Origin: Istiophorus platypterus
Lineage: Eukaryota > Chordata > Actinopteri > Istiophoriformes > Istiophoridae
Direction of reading: 5' to 3'
Assembly: GCA_016859345.1 (NCBI GenBank)
Contig: CM029131.1
Coordinates: forward strand, 12,328,878 to 12,392,877
DNA length: 64,000 nt
The notes under the pieces were generated by a model. That model was not told the origin of the DNA. It did not search any database and saw only the letters and a program-made list of their open reading frames with translations. The first letter of the stretch is position 1; each line of letters begins with the position of its first letter. Below are positions 42,671 to 54,314 of this stretch, piece after piece. The position numbers and the translations under genes are program-made.

Positions 42671-43555
42671 TTTATCCGTCCTGAAGTGTTTTTTTATTTT
42701 TTAAGTTTTGCAGTTGCTTCTATCAGTGGCTGCTCTTGTGAGTTTCTGGCGCATAAAGGGGGCAAAGTGGCCCACGGGGACAAAAATGTGACGGGGGGGG
42801 GGGCAAAAGGCTCCAAAATGAAAAAAGAGTTCGATGGTTGACGGCTCCCAATTTGTCACCGGCGCTGATTTTTTTTTTTCATTCTGGAAAAACTTCAGCA
42901 GAGATGACACTTGACGCTGGCAGCAGAAGTTTTCACAGAAGCTGCCGTTCCTGAACCGGGGGGTTGGTGGTGGAGGTGATGGTGGGGGTGGGGGTTGGTG
43001 GACAGGTGGGAGGAAGGGGTTGAGCTAGCAGGCCGTAGGTCATTAGGCTTCCACGGCAGTGGAGTGGAAGCATCAGCCAGCACGAGGTTTAAAAAGCCAA
43101 AAAAAAGAAAGAAAGAAAGAAAAAAGCCAATTTGCTGAGACATCCTCTGCCGACCTTTCATCATAACTGGGACCTTTTTCTTTTAGATTAAGTCCAGTGA
43201 GCAGAACCCGTCTGCCTGTCAGCCCGTTAAGCCCAACAACCCCCCCCCCCCCCGACCCCACCACCTCCTCCTCTTCACTTTTTAACAATCGCCTCTCTCA
43301 CTCAGCCTCAAAGCTCCCTTAACTTTCTACAGCTGCTATGTGACAAATCATGTAGTCTACCCCCCACCCCCACCACCACCACCCCAGCCCCCTGTTTTTG
43401 ACATCCAAGCTGCATGTTGCGCTGCTGCGTTCATTGTCCTCCCCAAAAAAAACCTGACTTGTCTTGGCTTTCCTTTCTCGAGGTCAAACATTCTTTAGTA
43501 GAAGTCTCGGAGGCTGTTGTTTGGTTTTTTTTTTTCGAGGTTTGGAGGGGATAAC
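42671..43555. other. Intronic, homopolymers and CCA/GGT repeats
   Basis: G run at 42794-42804, GGT/GGGT patch at 42957-43010, (AAAG)n near 43100-43123, C run at 43240-43254 and (CCA)n at 43366-43384. No exon. Confidence 0.5.
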
Positions 43556-43604
43556 ACCACCCCCCACCCCCACCCCACCCCCCCACCCCCACCCCACCCC
43601 ACCC
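43556..43604. repeat. (CACCC)n repeat
   Basis: CACCC/CACCCC units over about 48 bases. Confidence 0.93.
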
Positions 43605-44426
43605 GCTTCCTCTGTGGATGCGGACGAAAAACAAGCATCCAAAGAAATCGGGTTTCTTTTGATGACAAACGAACCAGACTTCACTCAACACACCATAACC
43701 TCATAAACTCCGCTGACCTGCCAGAGGGTTAAGCCGTTACGGAGTCGCGCTGCGCGGCCAAAACATTTTTCAGTCCCACAGACCTTTATTTATAATTCTA
43801 GCGCAGATCCCGGAGTGTCCAAAGTAACCAAATGTGTCAAGACAAATTTTGGAGAAATATGTGTAAAATAATGCACAAGACATCTAGTAAATTTCCATTT
43901 GACAGATTGCTGCAGCTGTGAAAAAAAGTGGGTTTGAGTATTTTTACTCACTAAAACCTCAACTCTTACTATTTAAAAGTACAAACGTCCTGCAGCTTTT
44001 TTTCCCTTTTTGTAGAGTTTGAAGGAGACGATGCTGAATATATATGATTTATATGTGAAGGGGAAGTAAAAAAAAATAAAAAAATGGGGGGGGGGCTGGA
44101 GTAAACGTCTTTATAAATGTGTCACTCGTTTACAGCTGCAAACAAGAGCAGGGAACATAAAGGAATCTGTCCAAAAATCTTTTATGCACGTCGCCCACAG
44201 CGGAGCTCCTTTATGATTATTTTATCTTATGATCCCCCCCCCCCCCCGCCCTCTCCCCCCCACTCGGAGTCACTCCGCTGAACAGGTCAGGCAGTAAGTG
44301 ACAAGGTATTTCGTCGTTTTGTGAACCTTTGCCAGACTGATTGTTCGGTGCAAGTGTAGTGTAACTGAGCCGCTTGTAGCTCGCCGGAGTGTGGAAAATA
44401 AGATCGAGGACTGATTTTTTTTCCCT
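43605..44426. other. Intronic, nothing recognised
   Basis: AT-rich with poly-A near 44067, G run at 44085-44096 and C run at 44233-44247. Confidence 0.45.
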
Positions 44427-44480
44427 TCTCTCTCTCTCTCTCCCTCTCTCCCTCCCTCCCTCCCTCCCTCCGTCTCTCTC
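44427..44480. repeat. (TC)n/(CCCT)n repeat
   Basis: TC units pass into CCCT units. Confidence 0.95.
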
Positions 44481-44959
44481 TTGGTTTTGCAACAATGTGA
44501 GATAGTAAAATAGATATCTGGTGGCTCAGCGAGCGAGAGCTCCTGTGCGCCGCCGTCGCTGTCGCTCCTCATACATTTCCGTTCCACCTGACAGCCTCGC
44601 TGTATTACTCCAACGTTTACACCCGCACCGTTTTGACCCGTGACCACTTGTAGCCGCCTATTATGCTATTACCGCCCAGGCACTGGCCATACTGACTCCT
44701 TTGTTTTCATCCCCGTGTTAGGTACGTGAGCCATCCCTGTACTGGCAGCACGGGTCAGAGGCTCTTTAAGTTGTCGACACATTTCTGCACCAGTGACACC
44801 GAGACAAATTCTAGTTCTGTTTCTGGTTATTCCGTGAAACCAACCCGTGTTTTCTGGTCGTTTTATGGACTCCACTAAATCACGAGTGCACGCCGAGGAA
44901 ATCCTAGCAGGTCCAGAGGAGCTGACTCAAAACAAAAATGCAAAAGTTTCCAATGGTTT

Positions 44960-45420
44960 GATTTTATTTTTTTTTTCTCCCCCTTGATCATGATGCACGA
45001 GATGCACAAACTAGTTCCTGGAAAATTCTTGAAACAAGTTGATTTTTTTCTGGAGACAGTTTTGCATCCATCAGTGGTGGTTTTTCTTCACTTGTCTTAA
45101 TAAGTAAGATATTCTAGCAGAAATTACTTTATTTATTTATTTTTTTGTCTTCCACACTGAAAAAGTCCTAAAAGTAAGAATTTTCAATCTGTTTCCCATA
45201 AATAATCATCTTTTTTTGAGTATTCAAAATAAGGATCGATTTTTCATGGTTATAGTGTAACAGCCAGTCTCATGCTTCCTTGTTTTAAAAAAAACAAACA
45301 CCCCGGAAAATTCTTGAAAATGTGATTTCTGCTGGAAAAAGGCTGAAATATTCTCATTCCACATGCAGAGTTGGATTTGATTTCTCTTCTGTTGTAAGTA
45401 AACGAGGACTTTAACACTCG
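44960..45420. repeat. Degenerate AT-rich repeat, likely decayed transposon
   Basis: GGAAAATTCTTGAAA occurs at 45020-45034 and again at 45305-45319, each followed by a GATTT(T)...CTGG(A) stretch. This suggests two diverged copies of one interspersed unit. I cannot name the family, and no coding capacity remains. Confidence 0.35.
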
Positions 45421-45989
45421 GTTTTGGTCGAGATGCGCATTTTTGGTGAATTTTTTTTCTTTTTCTTAACCTGAATCAGGCTTCTAGTGCTAGAATTACC
45501 TGTGCTCTTAATACACTTTGCCACATTGGGAAATTAGTCTCCAAAGCCTGGTTGCATCAGTGCCATGCTCTTCCTGATCAGCTCCTCAGAGCCAGGAAAC
45601 ATTATTTATCCTGTAGCAGCCTGTGTGTAGTACTGTAAACTCTGCATTGTCCGTTACTTGAGGTGTATTAATCAAGGAAAAATCATCCTGTGGCTTGTAA
45701 CTGCCTCTATGCGATTTATGGTTTTTTAAAAAGTGGTAGAGCGGATTCAACAAATTGCCATTTTTTTCCCCCCCTGCTGGAAGTGGAATTTATGTTCATA
45801 GGGCTTCTAACAAGGATATGATGTGATGTTTGTGTCGATGCAGAGGTGGTAGAGCTGCAGTTTATGAGGGTAAAAGGGATTTCTACAACTTCAAACACGA
45901 GCCAGAGCGAAACAGAGGAAAAGCCTCCCTAAGACCCTCGGGGAGAGACTCGTGCAACGACACCAGGGGGGAGAAAACAATCGCTAATA

Positions 45990-46037
45990 TTAGGAGGAGA
46001 GGAGGAGGAGGGGGAGGAGGAGAAGGTGGGGGGTAGA

Positions 46038-46075
<38 letters not shown>
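45990..46075. repeat. (GGA)n then (CA)n microsatellite
   Basis: GGA units at about 45990-46026 and a pure run of about 18 CA units at 46039-46075. Confidence 0.97.
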
Positions 46076-46078
<3 letters not shown>

Positions 46079-46179
46079 TACACAAACAAAAAAAAAAAAC
46101 CCAAAAAAACCCTTCGAGTTTGTTTATGTGCACATAATGCGAGTCTGTGCGCCCGGTGAAGCACCGCAAATGGGAGAAG

Positions 46180-46378
46180 TATGCGTGGGTTTCTCAGGTA
46201 ACAGGATTACGTGGGCACATAATTGATCCATTTGGGGGAAAAATGACAGGGCTCTAAAGAGGCCTCGGCTTTGGAAATGGAGTTTATGAAACAGGCATTC
46301 GTAAATTCAAAGGAATCAATATGTCAATTTTATTACATCTCCGGGCCAGATGGGCATTAAAGGCACAGCTCATCCCTC
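46180..46378. promoter_or_regulatory. Candidate intronic CNE 18 (strong)
   Basis: About 200 complex bases with CAGGTAACAGGATTACG (ZEB-type CAGGTA), GCACATAATTGATCC, GGAGTTTATG, TCGTAAATTCAAAGG, AATCAATATGTCAATTTTATTAC and GGGCATTAAAGGC. A pyrimidine tract starts right after. Confidence 0.6.
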
Positions 46379-46595
46379 TGCCTCTCAACCTCTCTCTCTC
46401 CTCTTGTCATCTCGTTCGCGGGGTCTCTCTATCACTGTCTTTCCTCCTCTTTCTTTTTTTCTTTTCCTCTTCATTTTTTCTGCATCCTTCTCTCCGATTC
46501 CCTCTATTGTTCTCCTTTTTCACTATCTGCAGATGTTGTATGACAGAGGTCTGCCGCCCTCCCTCTCCCTCTGTTGTTTTGCTCCCTTCTCAATA

Positions 46596-46659
46596 TCTCT
46601 CTCTCCCTCTCTCTCTCTCCCCCCTCCCTCTCTCTCTCTCGCTCTCTCTCTCCCTCTCC
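46596..46659. repeat. (CT)n repeat
   Basis: CT units with CCCT interruptions over about 64 bases. Confidence 0.95.
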
Positions 46660-47425
46660 CAATGTCGTCCACACCAACTGACGAGCGACAGACATGACGC
46701 TGTGTCAACGACGCCTAAGCGGCAGGGAAAGGGCCACATGTTTTTTCGGGGTTGTCTCTTGGTTGCCAGACTATAAAGGTGGCCAACATCTGGGCAGCTG
46801 TGTGAGGAGACGCGCTGGTTACTGGTGATTACAGTTAAATCTAAGACCCGTCCGCTTCCTGCTCTCTGTGATTGTTTTAATCCAGCCGATCTCTCGATTT
46901 CTCATTAACTCACATTTGTTTTTCTGCCGTCGTGCAGCTGCACGAGCAGGAACTGTGATTCGACCGCGCTGCCAGAGTGTTACCTGTCGACCAGGTGAAC
47001 CTCTGAGGCGTTTCCAGCTTCGCCCAGGCTGGGTTTTTCCAGTGTCAATTAAAAAACCTCGTCCTGGTGTGGACGATAAAATAACACGGCCTCACTTACT
47101 TTTCAACCCGTTCTTCATTTTTGGTTTTTAAGCTTCTCTCTCTGCCACGGTCTCACTGTCTCTCGCCACAGATGTATGTGTGACAAAGGTCTCTCGCCCT
47201 CTTTCGCTGTTTCCTAGTCTCTTTCCTTCATTTTTCCCCTCCTTTCTGCTCTCTCTTCCTCCCTAGTTCCTTGTCTCGCATCCTTCCTCTCTGTTTCTTA
47301 CAATTCCTTACTACTATGTGAACATTATCAAGCTCTTTCTCTCTCTGTTGGTGAGATAAAGGTCCTCAGTGGCCATTTTGTTGGTGAGATTTTTGGATTT
47401 ATTTGCCTCCATACATGTGCATATC
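46660..47425. other. Intronic, nothing recognised
   Basis: Mixed sequence to 47130, then pyrimidine-rich TCTC/TTCC sequence to 47350. No exon. Confidence 0.45.
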
Positions 47426-47461
47426 TGTGTGTGTGTGTGTGTGTGTGAGCAGAGGAAGAAG

Positions 47462-47498
<37 letters not shown>
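47426..47498. repeat. (GT)n microsatellite pair
   Basis: GT runs at 47426-47447 and 47463-47498. Confidence 0.97.
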
Positions 47499-47714
47499 AG
47501 AAGTATCAAATATCCCTGTCCAGGCGAATGCATCAGCTGAAATATGTTTTTCAATGCAGATGTTGACTCAACACTATTTATTCCTAAGAAGAAGCCGTTT
47601 AGAAAAGAGTAGCAAGCTCAATAAACAGTTCCATAGCTCGGCCAATAGTCAGGATTTTAAAAGGCAAAAACAGGGAGAGAGAGAGTGAGTGGGTGGGGTG
47701 GGATGGGGGGGGCA

Positions 47715-47880
47715 GATTAAACATTCTGCATTTCCCTCACTAAAATATTCACGTTTCATTTAAATACAACGGCATCCCAGGCAAGATTTAATTACCATCC
47801 AGCGCTATAATGCAAATGAATAATGCAGCAAAGACTGATGCAAACGGATAGAAATATAGGACTCCATCGCTCAATAGGTC
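47715..47880. promoter_or_regulatory. Candidate intronic CNE 19 (strong)
   Basis: Complex segment with GATTTAATTACCATCC, GCTATAATGCAAATGAATAATGC (perfect octamer ATGCAAAT at 47810-47817), TGATGCAAACG and ATTTAAATAC. No simple repeats. Confidence 0.6.
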
Positions 47881-48054
47881 GAGGGGAACCAGAGGGGGGA
47901 AAAAGTGTGGGGGGGAAGGAGAAAGGGAAAAGGTTAAAAAATGCCTCTTGATGTTCACTAGTTAGTTGGATTTCTGAAAGAGAGAGAGATGGACAGGAGG
48001 GAGGGGAGAGGGAGAGAGGGACGGGGGGGGGGGTAAAGGAGCTGGGGAGGGAGG

Positions 48055-48185
48055 CAGCAGCACAATTACGAGGCCCAGCTTCCCCGGCATTTGCCAGGAT
48101 TTTCCTTCTCCCATTCCAGTAGTTCATTTTTGGAGTAAGTAAATAATAAGAAGTTGGTGATGCTTGCATTTTTAATTCCACCCCC
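48055..48185. promoter_or_regulatory. Candidate intronic CNE 20
   Basis: GCACAATTACGAGGCC, GGCATTTGCCAGG, AGTAAGTAAATAATAAG and GCATTTTTAATTCC. It sits between a G run and a C-rich run. Confidence 0.45.
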
Positions 48186-48209
48186 CTCCCCTCCCCGCAC
48201 TCGCTCTCC

Positions 48210-48510
48210 TGCTCAGTTCACTGACTGACATCTGCTATCAATGCTAAGCAGGTGTTCCCGTGCAAACAGACGTGCCCCTGTTTGTGTTTCGCCATCCCCG
48301 CCACCGTGCACCCAAATGAGCAACGTGATTAAGAATCCTGTAAATTTTTGAAAGGAAACGGATGACTGCCCGGCTAGAACGTAATTACACCGCCGCCGAC
48401 ATCCGCAGCTCACCGCTGCAGCAGCCAGAGCCAAAGCAACAGCAGAGAATTAATAATATATAATGGCATCTTTCCTTGTAATTCATAAATGAAATAAAAT
48501 GAAGGAGGAG
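48210..48510. promoter_or_regulatory. Candidate intronic CNE 21
   Basis: Complex over 300 bases with CTGACTGACATC, AAGCAGGTGTTC (CAGGTG), AACGTGATTAAG, GAACGTAATTAC, GAATTAATAATATATAATGG and TTGTAATTCATAAATG. It may be two elements. Confidence 0.5.
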
Positions 48511-48557
48511 TAACCACTGATAAGTTTTTTTTTTCTCTTTCTTTCTTTCTTTTCTCC

Positions 48558-48583
48558 CCATCTCTCTCTCTCTCTCTCTCTCT
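48558..48583. repeat. (CT)n microsatellite
   Basis: About 12 CT units. Confidence 0.93.
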
Positions 48584-48837
48584 GGGGTCGAGGGAGGGTT
48601 GCAGCAGCAGTGGCAATTTTCAGAAATTGAGTCGAGACGATCGTCTTCTGCGATGCGTTAACTCGGGCTGTGCGTAAGGGGAGCGGGGGAAGAACTGATT
48701 TCTTTCTTTCCCCCTTTCTTTCCCTCTCTCCTGGTGCCTTTTTTTTTTTTAATCTCATTTATTTACTAAACGAGGCCTCCACAATACGTTCCTTCGCCCT
48801 CTCTCGCTCCCCCTGTTCTGCCATCATCCGCTTTTTC

Positions 48838-48960
48838 ACTTTGCTTTATGATCATGCATGTATCCGCAATGGACAATTAGCTATGACATCTCAAGTGGCA
48901 GCTAACTTCCTTCCCCTTGAACTTCAAAGGCAGTCGGCGCATTAAGTTTGCAGTTTCTTC
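48838..48960. promoter_or_regulatory. Candidate intronic CNE 22
   Basis: TTTATGATCATGCATG, ATGGACAATTAGCTATGAC, TTGAACTTCAAAGG and GGCGCATTAAG. Complex, between a pyrimidine-rich region and a poly-T run. Confidence 0.5.
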
Positions 48961-49383
48961 CTTCTTTTTTTTTCTTTTTGTGTGTCGAACGGTCACAGTT
49001 TTACTTCCCTGATAGTTTCCAAGTAAGAATCTGGGAGGAAAAAAAAAAAAGGTGCTAGATGGTGCGTTTCGTCAAAAAAAAAAAAAAAGGTTAGGAAATC
49101 AGTCAGGATACGTCAAAATGCCGAAACACGGCTAAGGGAGGCCACGGAGGAAGGCAGGAGAGTGCAAAGTATGAAGCTGAACTGTTCCGAGGAGGAAGAG
49201 GAGGGGGGTGCAGATGGTAACCTCTGGGGAGGAGAAATGAGGTAAAAGGGGTGAAGCAGGAGGAGGAAGTAGGAAGGTAGCGTGACACACAGGCCAACTA
49301 ACAACCTCTGACAAGACCAATTCTCTAAGAACCCTTCCTCGCGCAAGAGGCAGACAATTATTTTTCTGCGAGGAACGCCGAAG
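48961..49383. other. Intronic, nothing recognised
   Basis: Poly-T, two poly-A runs (near 49040 and 49074) and a purine-rich stretch to 49280. Confidence 0.45.
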
Positions 49384-49405
49384 ATCATCATCATCATCAT
49401 CATCA
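49384..49405. repeat. (ATC)n microsatellite
   Basis: About seven ATC/CAT units. Confidence 0.95.
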
Positions 49406-50455
49406 CCATCCTCCTCGGTGCCAGAGCTACCGGTTGCAAAATAATCCGTGGTTTATACAGGCCGACAAGCCGGTTCGTGATAGAGAACCGGGCACAAGTG
49501 CAAAGGGACGGCGTGAGATATGTTCTGGGACGATGGCTGCCGCGCTCCAAACTCCATGTGGGTGGGGGGCGTGGGGGGGTGTTGCCTGAGCCTTGTAATG
49601 CACTTTCCACCCAATTTATATCCATTTTTCCAGCCAGCACTGCAGCCTGGGCACCTCGCTGACTGCTCCCCTCCCACAGACACATTACAGACATCGTTTG
49701 GATGGGGGGGGGGGCACCTCCCTGTAAACGCCGGCAAAAATAAAGGGAGGCGACACTCCTCTCCTGTCCCCTCTAATCAGAGCCGGAGATGGTTGCATCC
49801 TCCCTTTCGGATGCTGGATAATTACCCTTCCCCGTGAAACGCCGGGGCTCCGCTCTGAGACGGGGAGGGAAGGCCGCCGACAATTATATTAGGGATGTGT
49901 GTGTTTGGTTTCCGCGCGCACGCAAATCCCCGTGCGTCGCCCCGTAGCCCCCCCCCACCAGCCGCGGCTGAAAGAGTTAGGCCGGAGCTCCTGATATGAA
50001 ATAAAATAATAAGGTGTAACAACGTGCGCGGCTGTCGGATGTAGCAGGACAAAACTGCTGTGGCAGAGATCAGTGGGTTTGTTTGTTGGTTTTTATTGTT
50101 TCTTACTGTATGTGTTTGCTCGGTGGGAGGATGAAGGCGGCGACTCGGCCGCCGGCGACAGAGTTCAGGTCTGTTCCGCAAACGCTCGTCGCGGAGGAAC
50201 GACGACCAGCGATGGCCCCAGCGGAGAACGTTAACCGGTACCACAGCATCGGGCCTAAGTGTTGCTGTTATCGTTGTCACCCAGTCCCAGTTTGTCCCCT
50301 CGTGATCTGGTCCACTCCAGTTTTACCAAATAATCTCAAACCAAGGCCCGCCAGCTTTTTGTCGAGCCTTCGACCGTGTCTCATGGTCTTCATCGGTGCA
50401 TGGGCGTTGTTCAGATTACTGTGAGCGGATCATGAGTAAATATTATTCAGTCAAA
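49406..50455. other. Intronic, nothing recognised
   Basis: G runs near 49562-49580 and 49704-49714, and a CpG-rich stretch at 50130-50250. Open frames on both strands are compositional. Confidence 0.4.
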
Positions 50456-50479
50456 CTTTGTCCGAGGTGAAGACCGAGC

Positions 50480-50740
50480 TTTTTAGTCAAATATTTGACT
50501 ATGGTATTGTTCAGTATAATGAAGTATAGTGTGTTACAACAGGCCACAGTACAATACAGAGAAGAATATAGAACATATGCAAAAATATGGCATTCATTAG
50601 AATGATATGGGCTAGTTAGCATAGTCGAGTATAGCATATTGGCATAGAGGACTGTGTGTTACTGTATATTGTTATGTAGTGTAGCCTCCTTTATAGTAAG
50701 TAGTGTAAGTAGTGCAGTAGCAAATATGAAGCTATATGAA
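50480..50740. repeat. Degenerate TATAG/AGTATA-type repeat
   Basis: Variants of TATAGTA, AGTATAG and GTAGTGTA recur over about 260 bases, suggesting an old, diverged short-unit tandem repeat. Unit size cannot be fixed by eye. Confidence 0.4.
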
Positions 50741-50901
50741 GCTTTTAACCGGTTTATTTGCCCGAAGTAGCCGAGCAGGGTGTGATGGTAGCGGGACCCT
50801 GCTGGGACCCCACCCCGGAGCTTTAGTGTGTTAACATGTAACAGTTGGCTGGTGGATCAGTGTGTAAAGGAACGACCTGGGCGCCGCTGCTGCTCCCCTG
50901 C

Positions 50902-50958
50902 TCCGGTCCCGGACCGGTCCCGGACCGGTCCCAATCAGGTCCCGGTCCGGTCCCGGGA
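50902..50958. repeat. GGTCCCGGACC 11-base repeat
   Basis: GGTCCCGGACC occurs twice in tandem (50905-50915 and 50916-50926). A related GGTCCCGGTCC-GGTCCCGGG follows from 50939. Units are internally near-palindromic. Confidence 0.85.
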
Positions 50959-51394
50959 GCCCATGTGCTGCGCTGCCGACGCCTCGGCGGCACACGGGCT
51001 CCGGTTGTGACCTATAGAAACCTCGTACAATGGCGTCGGACAGTCCCGAGCTATCTGCGTCTGTGGCTGCCGCCGCCATGCGAAAGAAGACGTTTTCCTC
51101 CTCCAGCTGCTGGGAGATAATTCGGGTCACCCTGGGCTGATTGGGAGGAGGAGGAGGAGGCGGCAGCAGCGGCGGGCGGTGGTGGTGGAGGTGGCGGCGG
51201 TTGGGGTGGGTGTGTGTTGGGAGGAGGCAAACCGACGAATCAAGGGGGCGATTGTGTCTGGTGCCAGTCAGTCGTAATTAAGAGCAGGATCGGCGGTTTG
51301 GGGGGGTTGGACACAGGCATACACACCGTAACACATGCACACTGTTAGATCTGAGAACATAAAATCATGAAAACACACATGTAGACGTATGCAG
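50959..51394. other. Intronic, GGA/GGC/GGT patches
   Basis: GGA and GGC/GGT triplet-rich stretch at 51147-51215. No exon. Confidence 0.45.
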
Positions 51395-51446
51395 GGACGT
51401 ACACACACACAAGTACACACAAGCACACACAAGCACACACACACAC
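51395..51446. repeat. CA-rich degenerate microsatellite
   Basis: ACACAC runs separated by AAGT and AAGC. Confidence 0.9.
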
Positions 51447-51483
51447 TCAAGCTAGGGCCTCTATACAGAGCAGCTCACCTGAA

Positions 51484-51525
51484 AATAATCGCTACGAGGG
51501 GCAGCAGGGGATGCAAATGAGGCCG
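51484..51525. promoter_or_regulatory. Short segment with octamer motif
   Basis: AAAATAATCGC and a perfect ATGCAAAT at 51511-51518 followed by GAGG. Too short to call more than a candidate POU site. Confidence 0.3.
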
Positions 51526-51754
51526 GAGGTTAGCGTGGGAAAAGTGGAGCAGCGTAGCCTGGGACTAGGTGATCCTCCGGGCAGGGGGCCGGCCTCAGGA
51601 GGGGCCTTTGTTTCCAGCCTCCGTTTAAAAATACCCAGCGTGCACCTCCTCCTCCTCACCCCCCACACTCCTCTATCACCTCCCCGGCCCTGTCAGTCCG
51701 GGGCCAAGCGGAGAGAAAAGCAGTGATATATGGTTTGTTTAACAAAGGGAGAGG

Positions 51755-51802
51755 TGTGTGTTTTTGTGTGTGTGTGTGTGTATGTTTGTCTGTGTGTGTG
51801 TC
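51755..51802. repeat. (GT)n interrupted microsatellite
   Basis: GT runs with TTT, TATG and CTG interruptions. Confidence 0.9.
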
Positions 51803-53039
51803 AGCGTTGTGGTTTGACTCAACATTCATTCAGCTTATATTCATCTGAAGTGACAGATTTGTTTTTATCAGTGAGACGTGGAATTGTGGAGACAGATTCT
51901 CGCATTTCTAGACCTAAAATGCAGCCGGATGATATTTTGTGCTGACGCCGAATTTTCGTGTTTCACCATCGTCAAAAGAATTACAGTTATTCGAGGTTTT
52001 ATCAGGAATTTTTTTGTCTTGTCCGGATGGAAAAAAACAAAAACAAACCCTCCTATTGGAGATCAAAACCATCCACTGAACCCAAGTATCTGCCTCATAC
52101 ATGGGTCACAAGACAAGACTCGGGGGTCAAAAGATATTGAAGTTTGGGGGAAGGAAAAGATTCTGTTTGTGGTCCACAGAGTTACGTTATTTTTCACTTT
52201 TTTATCGTCTATACTGTAGATTTTGGTGTATTTCTTGGTTAAAAAGTGTCAAAATGACGGAAATCAAACAATTATTGATCAGTTTTCCTCTTCTCTTTCT
52301 CTTTCCGGTCCTCGTCTCCATGTCCCGCCTCGCGCCTCTTCTTCACTCCAAAGCAGGTAAGCACTTCAGCTCCTTTAATGCACGTCCCTGTTATTGCAAA
52401 CTGCACCTGTATCACCTCCTCACATGTACCAATCATTGCAAAAAAAAAAATAAGAACCCCATCAGCTCACATAATACACACACACACACACACACTTGGG
52501 CGGCGAGCGTTCAAACCCTGGCCATCCAGCCTAAGCCCCGACGGATTCCTAAGCCATAACGAAGAGGGAAATATTGCTTTGTGAACAACACGTTCTCATA
52601 AATATTCAAAGGGTTGGATACGAGTGGAGCTGTAAAAACGTGTGTATGAGGAGGAGGAGGAAGTTGGGGGGGGGGGGGGGCACTCGCCGAACAAGATGCT
52701 CAGCGGCAACGTTAATGTAAGAGCGCGGTAGCAACCTGTTCGCCAGCGCCACCGTGGACGCCGCCGGCGCCGTCCTCCGGGCGCCCGGCCGCTGAAATAC
52801 CTCTCTCTCTCTTAATTATTATTTATTGGCACCTCCTGCGACTCCCCTCGCCTCTCCTCTGTCCCCTCTATCGCCTTTCTAAATAATTTCTACAAATGAG
52901 AAGGTTTTCTCCTCTGCACGCCGGCCCGTCCGCCGGCCCGCACGCCTGCACGCACGCATGCATGTATGCAGCGCTCAGCTTTCACTCATCAAAGTTTAAT
53001 CGAAGCCCGCGTTTTAGGTTTTTTTTTTTTTTTCGAATA
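51803..53039. other. Intronic, mixed
   Basis: AT-rich to 52260, (CA)n at 52475-52495, G run at 52666-52682, CpG-rich patch at 52740-52795 and CGCACG/GCATGC repeats at 52930-52970. No exon. Confidence 0.45.
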
Positions 53040-53290
53040 AAGCACACTTAAAAAATTTAGATGCAAATTATTTTGCATTATTCATGCATTCTCCCAGTCC
53101 TTGTAGATTTAAACATTTCCGAGGCCACCTTGATTCAAGTAATTACCTAGGCCGAAGCCGGGTCCGTCATGAATAAGGTATTTCCTACAAGCAGAGTATG
53201 CGCCTGATGAGCTTTTAAAGTGGCTGTACACCGAACTTGTGTATTGCTTCTCCTGCATGAGTGACTAGAACATGCATCGCAATCACTCGC
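53040..53290. promoter_or_regulatory. Candidate intronic CNE 23 (strong)
   Basis: 250 complex bases with TTAGATGCAAATTATTTTGCATTATTCATGC, that is, an octamer at 53061-53068 facing a near-octamer TTTTGCAT at 53071-53078. TTCAAGTAATTACCTAGG, GTCATGAATAAGG and AACATGCATCGCAATCAC follow. No simple repeats. Confidence 0.6.
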
Positions 53291-54206
53291 AGGTGGTGGC
53301 GGTGGCGGCGGCGGGGAGGGCGGTGGGGGCAGGGGCAGCCGAGAGTGACAGCACTCTCACTTTCATGCACTGGGGGCCTTCAAGTCTCTATCTGTCGTCT
53401 CCTTTGTCTCCGAGCCCCCCCCGGCCCCCCGGCCCCTCTGCCTGTCCCCGTGCTGTCGCCCTCACGGTCTCTTGTTGCACACACAATGTGTCCAGAAAGC
53501 GTCAGCCCCACCGGTCCACGCTGCCGTGATTGGCTTGTTGAGAGAAGAAAATAAGGCGCCTGACAGGAAACGGGTTCCTGCACCGTAATCAGAGAAAATG
53601 AAACTTTTTTTTGACTTTATCTAACTTTTTATTTTTTGCTTTTGATCCCAATCTGTTGGCTTTATTTTTTTTGCTCGACATGCACTCGCGAGTAAGCGCA
53701 GTCGTCGAAATGGTCAGAGGCATCAGCTGGACACGGAGAAGTGACCGGAAACGCAGTGGTGTGGAGGGGGGGGGGGCTTCAGCGGCACACAGCTGTAGCC
53801 CGACTTTGCTTCGTCCCCTTTCGTCAAACCTGTTCCAGTCGTGTCGTTGAAATTTTCCGGATACTGTTTTGGGAAAACGTCGGCACGCCACTCGGAATTT
53901 CGACGCGGTGTGAACGTCTCTGTCTTCGCCTCCCTCTCCATCCCTTTCTACCCCCCCCCCCACGCCTCCCTCCCTCCCTCCCTCCCTCTTCCCTGCCCTG
54001 GGCTTTTTGTATCTTTATCCATTTCAGTCTGAAGGATCCCAAAGTGTTTCAGATCTGAGCAGCCTAATACCCACCTTTAAGCCGGCGGGCTTTGAAATCT
54101 CTTTGTGACATAACAAGGGGAACTTCACTTGGCTCTACTTTACCTGAGTGCCGGCGAAGATCCTCCTAAATCGCACCTGGCTTTGTCGCTATAAACGACC
54201 CCCCCC

Positions 54207-54208
<2 letters not shown>
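53291..54208. other. Intronic, nothing recognised
   Basis: GGC-rich patch to 53340, G run near 53766, CCCT repeat at 53967-53990. Segment 54060-54180 is complex but has few motifs. Confidence 0.4.

Positions 54209-54281
<73 letters not shown>
54209..54281. repeat. (CA)n microsatellite, longest in the window
   Basis: About 33 CA units after a CCCACC lead. Confidence 0.98.
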
Positions 54282-54283
<2 letters not shown>

Positions 54284-54314
54284 CCATCCTCCCTCCTCCA
54301 TCCCTCCTCACTAA

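Noticed and set aside
54209..54281. CRISPR-like regular repeats
   Set aside because: They are dinucleotide microsatellites without spacers, and the DNA is vertebrate.
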